Program-made: the position numbers and the translations under genes
Part shown: one piece after another, positions 17,540 through 28,594 of the stretch
Numbering within the stretch: the stretch's first letter is position 1
Layout: the number at the start of each line of letters is the position of its first letter
The notes under the pieces: model-generated
What the model was told of the DNA's origin: nothing
Databases searched by the model: none
The model's input: only the letters and a program-made list of their open reading frames with translations
Assembly (NCBI GenBank): GCA_947305735.1
Contig: CAMZEO010000005.1
Coordinates: 1-49,583 of the forward strand
Direction: 5' to 3'
Source of the DNA: an uncultured Planctomycetales bacterium
Lineage (GTDB): Bacteria > Planctomycetota > Planctomycetia > Pirellulales > Thermoguttaceae
Length of the DNA: 49,583 nucleotides

Positions 17540-17612
17540 CGCGGGGTGGAGCAGTTGGTAGCTCGCGAGGCTCATAACCTTGAGGTCGTAGGTTCAAGTC
17601 CTGCCCCCGCCA
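17540..17612 (+). tRNA. tRNA with CAT anticodon, initiator type (fMet)
   Basis: 73 bases fold into a full cloverleaf: acceptor CGCGGGG/CCCCGCC, D stem GAGC/GCTC, anticodon loop CTCATAA, T stem GTAGG/CCTGC, discriminator A. C1 faces C72, an unpaired end typical of bacterial initiator tRNAs, and A11-U24 is also an initiator feature. The anticodon stem is CGAGG/CCTTG, so pair 29-41 is A-U and only two of the usual three G-C pairs are present. No CCA is encoded. A terminator follows four bases later. Confidence 0.93.
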
Positions 17613-17615
17613 CTT

Positions 17616-17647
17616 AAAAGCCGTTTTCGTAAGAAAGCGGCTTTTTT
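17616..17647 (+). terminator. Intrinsic terminator after the tRNA
   Basis: AAAAGCCG at 17616-17623 pairs with CGGCTTTT at 17638-17645, followed by more T. Loop of 14 bases. Confidence 0.85.
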
Positions 17648-17691
17648 CGTTTCTTGCTCGTTCTCTCCGCCGCGCCGGCCTTCTTTCTCGG

Positions 17692-17719
17692 TTGCGCGAC
17701 GTCGAAAATCGTGTAGAAT
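17692..17719 (+). promoter_or_regulatory. Promoter of acnA
   Basis: TTGCGC at 17692-17697, 16 bases, TAGAAT at 17714-17719. Leader of about 63 nucleotides to the ATG at 17789. Same -10 and spacing as the tRNA promoter. Confidence 0.6.
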
Positions 17720-17788
17720 AACCTCGACTTGCGTCGCGCAAAGAGCGTCGGCGCTTTAAACGGGAACTTTAACTTTAGGAGACGCGCA

Positions 17789-20584
<2,796 letters not shown>

Positions 20585-20818
20585 CAGACAAATCGTTCCG
20601 CCGCAGGCGCGAGCCGCCGTCTGTTGACGGAGGACGCGTCGCGCCGCTCCAACGCTTTGGTTTAACCGGACGTTAAAGCCTGGCTGGTCGCCCCGGCGGT
20701 TCGAGAAATAATAAAGACTGCCGTTCTTCGGTTTCTCTTTTAACGGTTTGTTCGGAGCGCGTCGGGGTTGAATAAGCTAAAGTTTTTCAACGTCGACGCT
20801 TGACGGCGAAGAGACGGC

Positions 20819-22000
20819 CTAACGCGCCGCCAGTTCTTCGTCGACGTTTTTCGTCTTTTCAGATTCCTCTTTGACAATTTCAATAAGCCAATCGAGGGCG
20901 ATTCCGACTTTTTCCGCGATTTGTTTCGGGGAGAGGTCGGCGACGTCGGTTATCTGAACGTCGTAAACGCCGACTCCGTCAAAACATTCGATAAGTCGAA
21001 TCTCGGCGTCGTCGAGCGCGTTGGGAACGTTGTGAGAAAAATTGCCCCAGCCGAGTTCCCGCAACGCGCCTCGTCTTTCGTCCATGACCTCGTAGCACGC
21101 CGCCGTCGTTTCTGCGGCGGCGTCAGATTTCGGCTCAGGCCCCCAACCGATCCGCGCATGGAGCAAGTCGGACGGGTCGACCAGTTTCATGATTTTTTCT
21201 ATCGTATACCCGGAATCGTCGACGTTCCACGAGACGAACTCCCCGACGTTGAGTTTTGTCACGCCGACGTCCTGATATTTCGGGTCGTTCGGCGTTTCGT
21301 AGCCGGACGCCGCCGGGATTTCGAAAGCGGAAAAACCGTTCGCCGTCTTATTGTTCTTTTTCGCGACCTCTTCTTTGTCCGCGTCGACGACGCAAAGAAG
21401 TCGATCGAACGCCAAGTCGAGCGCCGTCGCCATGTTCTTCGGGGAATAGTCGTCAAGGTCGACGGTCTGTTCCAGTTCGTAAAAGCCGCGTTCGCCGAAC
21501 CCGAGGTCAAAGACCGCGACAAACCTGATCTTTTTGTTGACGAAATAAAATTCCGTATTGGCGGAACTTTTGAACTTTCTGGCGACAAAGATTCCGTTGG
21601 GAACGTTGTGCGCAAAATTCGTCATGCCGTTTTCGCGCAAGAGATCCGATTTATTGCGAACGACTTCTTCGCAAAACTTCGCCGTTTCAATTTCTGCGTC
21701 GGTTCCGGGTTCGACTCCGCAATTGTTTTCCCGTTGAAGAAGATAGGCGCGCGGGTCAAATTGTTCCCCGTTTTCGACGCGAAGTCTTGTCACAGTACCG
21801 GGCGTAAATTCGGTTTTATTGACGACGCTCGCGCCTTCGATTTGGTCGACGCTTATTTCCGGAACCAATTCGTCGGCGTCGGCCAGGCGCGCGTAGGAAA
21901 CGACGTCGACGGAGACGCCCGCGTCCGACGCGAGCGGCGCGTCGCAACTGATCAACGATAAAATAGCGATTCCCGCAATTTCTGCCAATGATCCTTTCAT
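20819..22000 (-). CDS. Exported protein or lipoprotein with two internal repeats, family unknown
   Basis: 393 residues; AAGGAG lies 8 bases before the ATG. The N-terminus is signal-like and has SLISC around residue 19, a possible lipobox. The body contains a duplicated unit of about 110 residues. In unit 1 the end reads ENGMTNFAHNVPNGIF and later VDLDDYSPKNMATALDLAFD. In unit 2 it reads ELGWGNFSHNVPNALDD and later VADLSPKQIAEKVGIALDW. Both units also begin with an ETxxxCxEV-like helix. I do not recognise the fold. A promoter lies at 22156-22184. It converges with acnA. Confidence 0.8.
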   Translation of the reverse strand: MKGSLAEIAGIAILSLISCDAPLASDAGVSVDVVSYARLADADELVPEISVDQIEGASVVNKTEFTPGTVTRLRVENGEQFDPRAYLLQRENNCGVEPGTDAEIETAKFCEEVVRNKSDLLRENGMTNFAHNVPNGIFVARKFKSSANTEFYFVNKKIRFVAVFDLGFGERGFYELEQTVDLDDYSPKNMATALDLAFDRLLCVVDADKEEVAKKNNKTANGFSAFEIPAASGYETPNDPKYQDVGVTKLNVGEFVSWNVDDSGYTIEKIMKLVDPSDLLHARIGWGPEPKSDAAAETTAACYEVMDERRGALRELGWGNFSHNVPNALDDAEIRLIECFDGVGVYDVQITDVADLSPKQIAEKVGIALDWLIEIVKEESEKTKNVDEELAAR

Positions 22001-22155
22001 AACAAACTCCTTTTGATTGTTAAAAGTCGCTTTGAACTGTGTTTTGGCAAATCTCTTCGCCTGTTCTCCGAGCGCGACGCGACGTTTGCTCGTTCCCGTT
22101 TTTCCCGCTCTTGATTCTTTTTTTGCCGTAAAGAGGACTACCGACGACGACCACT

Positions 22156-22184
22156 ATTTTACTCAAACGGTAAATTGACGTCAA
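22156..22184 (-). promoter_or_regulatory. Promoter of the 22000-20819 gene
   Basis: Minus strand TTGACG (plus 22179-22184), 17 bases, TAAAAT (plus 22156-22161). Leader of about 150 nucleotides. Confidence 0.5.
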
Positions 22185-22472
22185 CTAACCGTTCGAGCTT
22201 TAACGAAGATAGAAAAGGTCGGCGGGGCGTCGCCATGACGAATCGATCGTTCGGCGTAAGAATCTTTCGGGGCGCGAATTGTCGGCTGAACGAGACGAAC
22301 GAAACAATCGACGATTCCGCGGGCGTTTTTGGAAACGACGTCGAAGACGTCGCCGCGCGGTTTCTTCGTCGTCGGCGAGTGAAAGCCCGTATTGGGCGAT
22401 TAGAAAGAAAGAGTCAAAAACGCTCATGTCGACGTCGGTTAACGCGGTCGGTCGATCGTTCTTTTTGGACAA
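22181..22472 (-). pseudogene. Possible broken small gene between 22.2 and 22.5 kb
   Basis: On the minus strand the frame entered near 22427-22472 reads FDSFFLIAQYGLSLADDEET, then becomes a run of arginines. The next frame from there reads GDVFDVVSKNARGIVDC and continues in ordinary protein composition to a TGA at 22181. One missing base would join them into about 95 residues. There is no ribosome binding site and the only upstream start is TTG. It could equally be chance. The rest of the 22001-22724 gap holds only the two promoters listed. Confidence 0.2.
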
Positions 22473-22518
22473 AAATTGGTTTTTTCGACGTTTTTTGTTC
22501 GAAAAGGGACAAATCCTG

Positions 22519-22546
22519 TTGAAACAAGTGAAAAAACTTATAGAAT
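22519..22546 (+). promoter_or_regulatory. Promoter of the LRR-sigma-kinase operon
   Basis: TTGAAA at 22519-22524, 16 bases, TAGAAT at 22541-22546. Gives a leader of about 170 nucleotides before the ATG at 22725. Confidence 0.6.
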
Positions 22547-22724
22547 GGCGGCTCGGGTGTTTTAAGTTGGAACTTCCCCAATAATATGCTTTTGGGCGTT
22601 TTGTTTTAGGAACGCGACTTGCGGCGCGACGTTGAAAACCGGCATAGAGAATCCGCGACGTTCTAACGCGTCGCGTTCGGCTTTTTCAGACGTCGGGCGA
22701 TCGACGGTCGCGAGGAATCGAAGT

Positions 22725-24857
22725 ATGAAAAGAAAATCCGGGTTGTTTTTCCTCAAGATCGCTATCGGCTTGGGCGCGGCGGGAATTTGCGTTGTTTCCG
22801 TTTTTTGTTTTGCGAATCGCTCCGTCGCGGAACAAGAAGCCGCGACGCAAGGCGAGGAGCAGACGAAGTTTCGGATAGAGGCGTTCGAGGTCGCGGAGAA
22901 AACGTTCGCGTCGGCTTCCTCCCGTATTAGTTCCGACGGAAAGACGCTCTTGCGGTATTTTGGAAACGGCGATACTTTTGAAGTTCCGGAGGGGATCGAG
23001 GAGATCGCCTACCACGCGTTTGACAACTGCCTTGCGTTGTCGACGATCAAGTTGCCTGCCAGCGTCAAAAAAGTCGACTCGAAAGCTTTTATCCGTTGCC
23101 GATTGTCGCGATTTGAAGTCGATGAAAAGAATCCTTATTACGCGTCGGTTGACGGCGTTTTGTTCTCAAAAGACGGAAAGACGCTCTGTCAGGTTCCCCC
23201 GCGCAAGAATCTGGTGAAATACGAGGTTCCAAAAGGCGTCGAAACGATCGACGACATAGCGTTCTTTGAATGTTTCTCCCTCAAATCGATCGTTCTGTCC
23301 GACGGGCTTAAGACGATAGGTCAAGGCGCTTTTCTTTATTGCCGATCCCTGACGACCATATCCATACCGAAGAGCGTCGAGACGATAGGAGGAATCGCTT
23401 TTGCAGGTTGCGATTTGTTGAGTTCGATTACCGTTGAGGAAGGTTCCTCCAATTACGTCTCTGACGACGGCGCGCTTTTGGCGGACGGCGGCAAAACGTT
23501 GATCCGTTACCCGCAGGCAAAGCCGACGACGCGGTACGCCGTTCCGTCGACCGTTGAAAAAATCGCGCAGGAATCGTTTGGATCCTGCAATATGCTGCGG
23601 GAAGTCGACGTGCCCGACTCCGTTAAGTTCATTGAGTTCGACGCTTTTTGGAATTGCCGCAACCTGGAAACGATCACTATTCCGGCCGGCGTGGAAAGGA
23701 TTGACGACGACGCGTTTCGAACCTGCCCGCTTTTGACGATTAGAGCTCCGGAAAATTCCGCGGCCGAACGGTGCGCGAAGACGAATTACATCGGGTTTGA
23801 GAAGGTCGCCCTTGTGCCGGAGACTATTAAATCCTCCGACGGACGGAGCGAGACAAGGCTGAGGGTCGCGTCCTTGTCGAATTTCGACAAAGATTGCGAT
23901 TGCGTCTTTGATTTCAGCCGAAAGATCCTTCTTCGGTACGAGGGAACCGACGGGACGTTCGACGTTCCGGACGGCGTTGAAGAGATTGGTTACGAAGCGT
24001 TCGCGCGCTGCGACGCGCTAAGGACGGTCAACATACCCGCGAGCGTCAAAAAAATCGACGAATCCGCGTTTTTGTGGAACTCGTCGATTACGACGATTAA
24101 CGTCGACAAAGGCAATCCTTCGTATCAGGTTCGCGACGGCGTTCTTTATTCAAAGGACGGAAAGACGCTATGTCTGGTTCCGCCCGGTTTGAATTTGCAA
24201 ACGTTCGAAATTCCAAGCGACGTCGAGCATATTGGAAAATTTTCTTTCGTCGCCTCTCGTTTGCTCGCGGCGGTCGTCATTCCGGAAAGCGTCAAGACGA
24301 TCGGAGAGAACGCTTTCGCGGGCTGTCCGTTTGCGTCGATTGTCATTCCCAAAAGCGTCGAGACAATCGAGCGCCTTGCGTTCGCGCGCTGCGACCGGCT
24401 GGCTTTAATCTACGTCGCGCCTGAAAACCGGAACTACGCTTCGGTCGACGGCGTTCTTTTGAGCAAGGACGGCAAGACGTTCGTCAAATATCCGATCGGT
24501 AAGACGAACGTTTCTTACGACGTTCCGGAGGGCGTTGAAGAAATATGCGAAAGAGCGTTTGAACGTTGTTCTTCTTTGATTGAGATCAAATTGCCCGAAG
24601 GAGTTAAAAGCGTCGGGCGCGACGCGTTTGTCTCTTGTTCCTCGCTTCAAATCGCCGTCATTCCCGAAGGAGTCGATTCGGTTTCATACGACGCGTTTCT
24701 CGGCAGCGCCCGCGCGACGCTCTACTGCGCGGAAAACTCGCCCGCCGAAAAGATCGCCAGGAGGGCGCTGATTAATTTCTTACCGATTGAAGAATACAAA
24801 CCGATCAAGGTTACGCGGGGCAAACCCGCGCAAAACGGCGCGGTCATTTCGAGGTAG
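22725..24857 (+). CDS. BspA-type leucine-rich repeat (LRR_5) surface protein
   Basis: 710 residues. The ATG at 22725 is preferred over the upstream TTG at 22632 because GAGG lies about 9 bases before it and the protein then begins with a basic stretch and one hydrophobic helix (FFLKIAIGLGAAGICVVSVF), a signal or anchor. The rest is two blocks of BspA-like repeats, about 60-365 and 390-690. Typical units are VPEGIEEIAYHAFDNC, LPASVKKVDSKAFIRC and IPKSVETIGGIAFAGC, and each block ends with an APENSAAER/CAENSPAEK-like cap. Such proteins usually bind host or matrix proteins or other cells. It lies 33 bases before the sigma factor gene and is probably co-transcribed with it. Confidence 0.88.
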   Translation: MKRKSGLFFLKIAIGLGAAGICVVSVFCFANRSVAEQEAATQGEEQTKFRIEAFEVAEKTFASASSRISSDGKTLLRYFGNGDTFEVPEGIEEIAYHAFDNCLALSTIKLPASVKKVDSKAFIRCRLSRFEVDEKNPYYASVDGVLFSKDGKTLCQVPPRKNLVKYEVPKGVETIDDIAFFECFSLKSIVLSDGLKTIGQGAFLYCRSLTTISIPKSVETIGGIAFAGCDLLSSITVEEGSSNYVSDDGALLADGGKTLIRYPQAKPTTRYAVPSTVEKIAQESFGSCNMLREVDVPDSVKFIEFDAFWNCRNLETITIPAGVERIDDDAFRTCPLLTIRAPENSAAERCAKTNYIGFEKVALVPETIKSSDGRSETRLRVASLSNFDKDCDCVFDFSRKILLRYEGTDGTFDVPDGVEEIGYEAFARCDALRTVNIPASVKKIDESAFLWNSSITTINVDKGNPSYQVRDGVLYSKDGKTLCLVPPGLNLQTFEIPSDVEHIGKFSFVASRLLAAVVIPESVKTIGENAFAGCPFASIVIPKSVETIERLAFARCDRLALIYVAPENRNYASVDGVLLSKDGKTFVKYPIGKTNVSYDVPEGVEEICERAFERCSSLIEIKLPEGVKSVGRDAFVSCSSLQIAVIPEGVDSVSYDAFLGSARATLYCAENSPAEKIARRALINFLPIEEYKPIKVTRGKPAQNGAVISR

Positions 24858-24890
24858 GTTTTCAACTTTCCCCAAAACGAATCAAAGGCA

Positions 24891-25802
24891 ATGAATTATC
24901 AGTTATCGGCAACCAACTGGGTCGTCCGGCTCGCCGACGGCGACGAGCGAGCGATCGAAACGATGTTTGCGAAGTATTTCGATCGTCTGATTCGTTTAGC
25001 CGCCAGAAAAATGGTCGGTTTGAATCAAGCGCCGCGTTCCAGCGAAGACGTCGCGGTCAGCGCCGTCAAAAGTTTCTGCGCCGGTTTGAAGGACAAACGC
25101 TGGGTTTTCGAATCGGAGGACGATTTGTGGGCGCGCCTTTTTATCATCACGACGCGGAAAGCGTGCGCCGAGCGTCGTCGCGCCTACGCCGCCAAACGCG
25201 GTAAAAACGCTCAGTTTCGACCGACGGAAGGCGCCGACGACGAAGAAACCGATTTTTTTCAGCAAGTCGCCGGTCGCGAACCGTCGCCCGAATTGGCGCT
25301 TGAGTTGGCGGAATTGGCGGACTCGCTTCTCGCGCTTTTCGACGACCGACCCGAGCAGCGCCGAATCGTCGAGCTGAAGTTGCGCGGGTTTTCCACGAAG
25401 GAAATCGCGGCGGAAACCGGGCTCGTCGAACGCACCGTCGTTTACCATCTGTCCAACATTCAGGAGACATGGACGTTTTTGAAGAACGGCGAATATCTTA
25501 TTGAAAACGCCTTCGACGGAATAGGCGTCGACGAACTTGCGGAATCGGTCGGACTTCCTTCCGAAAAAATTCGGTCGTTTTTCGAGCGCGCTCTCGACCT
25601 TTGGCGCGCGGAATCGCGCGACGCGACCGGAGCCGAGCTTTTACGGTTGAAATTGTTCGAGTCGGAACAATACGCGGAGCGCCGCGCGGTCGGCGGCGAG
25701 GCGTTCGAACGTTTCGAGGAGACGTTGGGAAGAACTTGCGACCTTTGGAAGGCGCGCTTGCGCGGCGACTGGAAGACGGAGCTTCGTCGCGCGTTGAAAT
25801 AA
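24891..25802 (+). CDS. ECF-type RNA polymerase sigma factor with C-terminal extension
   Basis: 303 residues. Region 2 lies at about 20-100 (AIETMFAKYFDRLIRLAARKM, then DLWARLFIITTRKACAERRR). Region 4 is at about 155-195, with a helix-turn-helix in STKEIAAETGLVERTVVYHL. The 100 residues after region 4 are extra compared with ordinary ECF factors and include a second possible helix-turn-helix (VDELAESVGLPSEKIRSFFE). Planctomycete ECF factors are often encoded beside Ser/Thr kinases, as here: the kinase starts 24 bases downstream. No anti-sigma factor was seen. It may control the exported protease genes that follow. The ribosome binding site (AAAGG) is weak. Confidence 0.88.
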   Translation: MNYQLSATNWVVRLADGDERAIETMFAKYFDRLIRLAARKMVGLNQAPRSSEDVAVSAVKSFCAGLKDKRWVFESEDDLWARLFIITTRKACAERRRAYAAKRGKNAQFRPTEGADDEETDFFQQVAGREPSPELALELAELADSLLALFDDRPEQRRIVELKLRGFSTKEIAAETGLVERTVVYHLSNIQETWTFLKNGEYLIENAFDGIGVDELAESVGLPSEKIRSFFERALDLWRAESRDATGAELLRLKLFESEQYAERRAVGGEAFERFEETLGRTCDLWKARLRGDWKTELRRALK

Positions 25803-25826
25803 CCGATTTAGAAGAAGACGTCGACC

Positions 25827-28475
25827 ATGACCAACGAATCTCAAAACGAGACGCGCGTCGCGTCCGCCGAATCGCGGGAGAATTTTCTTCGTCTCCGCGC
25901 GACGACGCCCCTTTCGGTCTACTCTCAGATTTCCGAAATAAGTTTATACTTTGAAAGAGTCTGGGAGAAGAATCGCGTCTTGTCGATCGAGGATTGTCTT
26001 TCGCTCGTCGAGGAAGACGTCCGCCTTGAACTGTTCGAGCGTCTTTTGGAAGTCGACGTTTCCCTTGGAATCGAGCATGACGCCGCCGTTTCTCAGGACG
26101 AGTACAAAAAACGCTTTCCCGAGTGGACGAAATCGATCGACGCCGTTTACGACCGCCTGACGCGACAAAGCGGAATCGTCAATAAAATGCGCGTCGGGAG
26201 GAACATTGGCAATTACCGGATCGAGCAGGTTGTCGGCAAGGGCGGAATGGGCGTCGTTTACAAGGCGTTCGACCAGCCTTTTAATCGAACGGTCGCGATA
26301 AAGTATCTGCTTCCCAGCCAGACGGGTCGCGAGGAGTGCGTCGATCTTTTCCGGCGCGAAATGGAGATTATGGGGCAAATTCCGCCCGATTCGCCGTTCG
26401 CCCAGGCGTACAATTACGCGCGAGACGGTTCGTTCGACTACTTCGTCATGGAATACGTCGACGGAGTCGATCTTGCGAAGCGTTTTAAGGACGCGCGAAA
26501 GAAGCGTTTGAAAAACGGCGAAGTCGATTGGCGCGAGGCGGCGACCTACGTTCTTAAAATCGCCGAAGGATTGGAGACGATTCACCGTCTCGGAATCGTC
26601 CACCGCGACGTGAAGCCGGAAAACGTCATGCTGGACAAGGAAGGGCGCGTTCGCATTCTCGATTTGGGGCTCGGCGCGTTCCGACGCGAAACGGTCGCGG
26701 ACGAACGTTCGGAAAACGACGGCGCGAGGCGGTCGGTCAGGATCGTCGGAACGCTCGCCTATATGGCGCCCGAAAGTTACCGAACGCCCGAATCGGTCGA
26801 CGCGCGTTGCGATTTGTACTGTCTTGGCGGAACGTTTTTTTACATGCTGACCGGCCGACCTCCTATCGTTTGGCGCAATCCGGCGGCGGAAAAGACCGAA
26901 ATTTCGCTCGCCGACTACCTCCGTCGCGAAAAGATCGCCGTTTGTTCCGACGTCCTGACGATTTTGACGCGCTTGCTCGAGCCGGACGTCGATCGGCGTT
27001 ATCAAACCGCGTCCGACGTCGTTCGCGATTTGAGGGAGCTTCTCCAAAAATATTCGCCGGAACAAAAAAAGAAACGCGTTCGACGAATCGCGGTTCTTCT
27101 CGCGACGGCGCTCGTCGCCGCGCTCGCCGTTCTCGGGCGGGAATTTCAAGAGCGCGCCGCCGCCGTCGGACGATTGCGCGAAGCGGAAACCGCGTTGCAA
27201 AATCGGCGTTGCGACGACGCGTTGCGGACGTTGAGCCTGACTAAAGTCGACAAATTATCCGGCGAGAACAAGCGCGCGTTTTTCGCGCTTCGCGGCGACG
27301 CCCTGCTCGAACAGGCGCGCCAAACGGGCGACGAAGAAGCCTATCGGAACGCGTCGAACGATTTTCAACAGGTTTTGGCGTTCGCGTCGGACGACGTCGC
27401 GGCGTTGTCGGGCGCGGCGCGTTGCGCGGCGGCGCTCGGAGATTTTGACGACGCCAAGTCGTTCGCGATTCGCGCCGTAAAGGTCGAGCCTGAAAACGTC
27501 GAAACGAGGCTCCTTGACGGAGAAATCTCCGTTTTGAGTCTGGCTCCGGAACTTACGGGATCGAACGCCGAAAACGCGCGTTGCGCCGAGGCGCTCGACG
27601 TTCTCGACGACGCGGGCGGCGGCGCGGAGGCCTGTTACTGGCGCGCGCGCGCCTACCACTGGAAAAACCGCGACGACCTCGCGCTGGCGGAATTGAACGA
27701 CGCGATTCGGCAAAATCCCGAATTTGACGAAGCGCGCCGAGATCGCGCCAACATATTGTTCGCGCGCGCCAACAAATCCGCGAAGTTCGAGTCGACGCGA
27801 AGCGTCGCCTTGACCGCCGCCGAAGACTTCGGATTCGTCGCGCCGCGCGAAAAAGAGCCGCAAGCGCGCGTTTCCACCCTTTTCAAAAGAGCGTTTTGTT
27901 ATTTTCTCGCCGACGAGCGCGACGCGTTTGACGCCGCTTGCGACGAGCTGAGCCGCGAGACGAGCGAGAATTCTCGCGACGCTAATTTGACCGCGATTTA
28001 CGCGAAGATCAAAGCGCCGTTTTTAGCGTTGATCAAAGAAGGGCGTTGCGCGACCGAGCGCGGACGCTGGCTTGATTGCGCCGAGAACGTCGAGGCGGCG
28101 TTGAGGAACGAAAAAGACGAAATCGTCCGTCTTAAAATGTCGCCGAGCGACCGCAAAGATCTGGAAAAAATCCGCGATTTTATCAAGAGGGTTTTGCGAC
28201 GCTTCGACGACGAGGACGCGAAAAACTGGGACGAACTCGTCGAAGTCTGGCTGGACGATTCCGAGATCGGAGGAGAAATCAAGATCTTTTTCGACGACGA
28301 AACGCCGACGAACGCCGAGTCCGCGCAAAGCGACGGCGCGGCGTCGGAGGTCGACGAATTTACGGAAATGAGCCGCGCCGACGCGGAGCGGCTGTTCGAA
28401 CGATTGAGAGAGAAAGGAGCGTCCGACAAAACTGAAAATCGCGCCGACGAATCGGCGGCGGGAAGCCTTCGCTAA
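25827..28475 (+). CDS. Membrane Ser/Thr protein kinase with TPR-like C-terminal region
   Basis: 882 residues. An N-terminal 130-residue helical part precedes a Hanks-type kinase domain at about 130-410. The Gly-rich loop is GKGGMGVVYKAF (from residue 137), the ATP-binding Lys is in VAIKYL, the catalytic loop is HRDVKPENV (His259, Asp261), the metal site is DLG instead of DFG, and GTLAYMAPES closes the activation segment. One membrane helix lies at about 422-442 (LLATALVAALAVL). The rest, presumed extracytoplasmic, is tandem helical repeats of TPR type and an acidic tail. Residues needed for activity are present. With the sigma factor just upstream it probably senses an outside signal and acts on transcription; the link is inferred from gene order. 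Confidence 0.92.
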   Translation: MTNESQNETRVASAESRENFLRLRATTPLSVYSQISEISLYFERVWEKNRVLSIEDCLSLVEEDVRLELFERLLEVDVSLGIEHDAAVSQDEYKKRFPEWTKSIDAVYDRLTRQSGIVNKMRVGRNIGNYRIEQVVGKGGMGVVYKAFDQPFNRTVAIKYLLPSQTGREECVDLFRREMEIMGQIPPDSPFAQAYNYARDGSFDYFVMEYVDGVDLAKRFKDARKKRLKNGEVDWREAATYVLKIAEGLETIHRLGIVHRDVKPENVMLDKEGRVRILDLGLGAFRRETVADERSENDGARRSVRIVGTLAYMAPESYRTPESVDARCDLYCLGGTFFYMLTGRPPIVWRNPAAEKTEISLADYLRREKIAVCSDVLTILTRLLEPDVDRRYQTASDVVRDLRELLQKYSPEQKKKRVRRIAVLLATALVAALAVLGREFQERAAAVGRLREAETALQNRRCDDALRTLSLTKVDKLSGENKRAFFALRGDALLEQARQTGDEEAYRNASNDFQQVLAFASDDVAALSGAARCAAALGDFDDAKSFAIRAVKVEPENVETRLLDGEISVLSLAPELTGSNAENARCAEALDVLDDAGGGAEACYWRARAYHWKNRDDLALAELNDAIRQNPEFDEARRDRANILFARANKSAKFESTRSVALTAAEDFGFVAPREKEPQARVSTLFKRAFCYFLADERDAFDAACDELSRETSENSRDANLTAIYAKIKAPFLALIKEGRCATERGRWLDCAENVEAALRNEKDEIVRLKMSPSDRKDLEKIRDFIKRVLRRFDDEDAKNWDELVEVWLDDSEIGGEIKIFFDDETPTNAESAQSDGAASEVDEFTEMSRADAERLFERLREKGASDKTENRADESAAGSLR

Positions 28476-28497
28476 AAAATTTTTGTTTTTTTGACCG

Positions 28498-28527
28498 ACG
28501 ACTTCCGTTTGGCGGAGTTTTTACCAT
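28498..28527 (+). promoter_or_regulatory. Conserved upstream element, copy 1
   Basis: ACGACTTCCGTTT, then GG-CGGAG and TTTTTACCAT. The same block occurs at 34586-34615 upstream of the paralogous gene at 34681. The distance to the ATG is 67 bases here and 65 there. No ordinary -35/-10 pair is seen between element and gene in either case. Confidence 0.5.
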
Positions 28528-28594
28528 TTGCGTATTGTTGGCAGTAGACAAAGCGTCTTGACGACGCGCGACAAATACGAATGGAGAAGATAAG

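Noticed and set aside
22632..22724. Upstream TTG start for the LRR protein
   Set aside because: It lacks a ribosome binding site and would bury the hydrophobic signal/anchor segment behind 31 polar residues.
25944..27200. 418-codon minus-strand frame opposite the kinase gene
   Set aside because: The plus strand encodes a complete kinase domain. The antisense frame has no recognisable feature.
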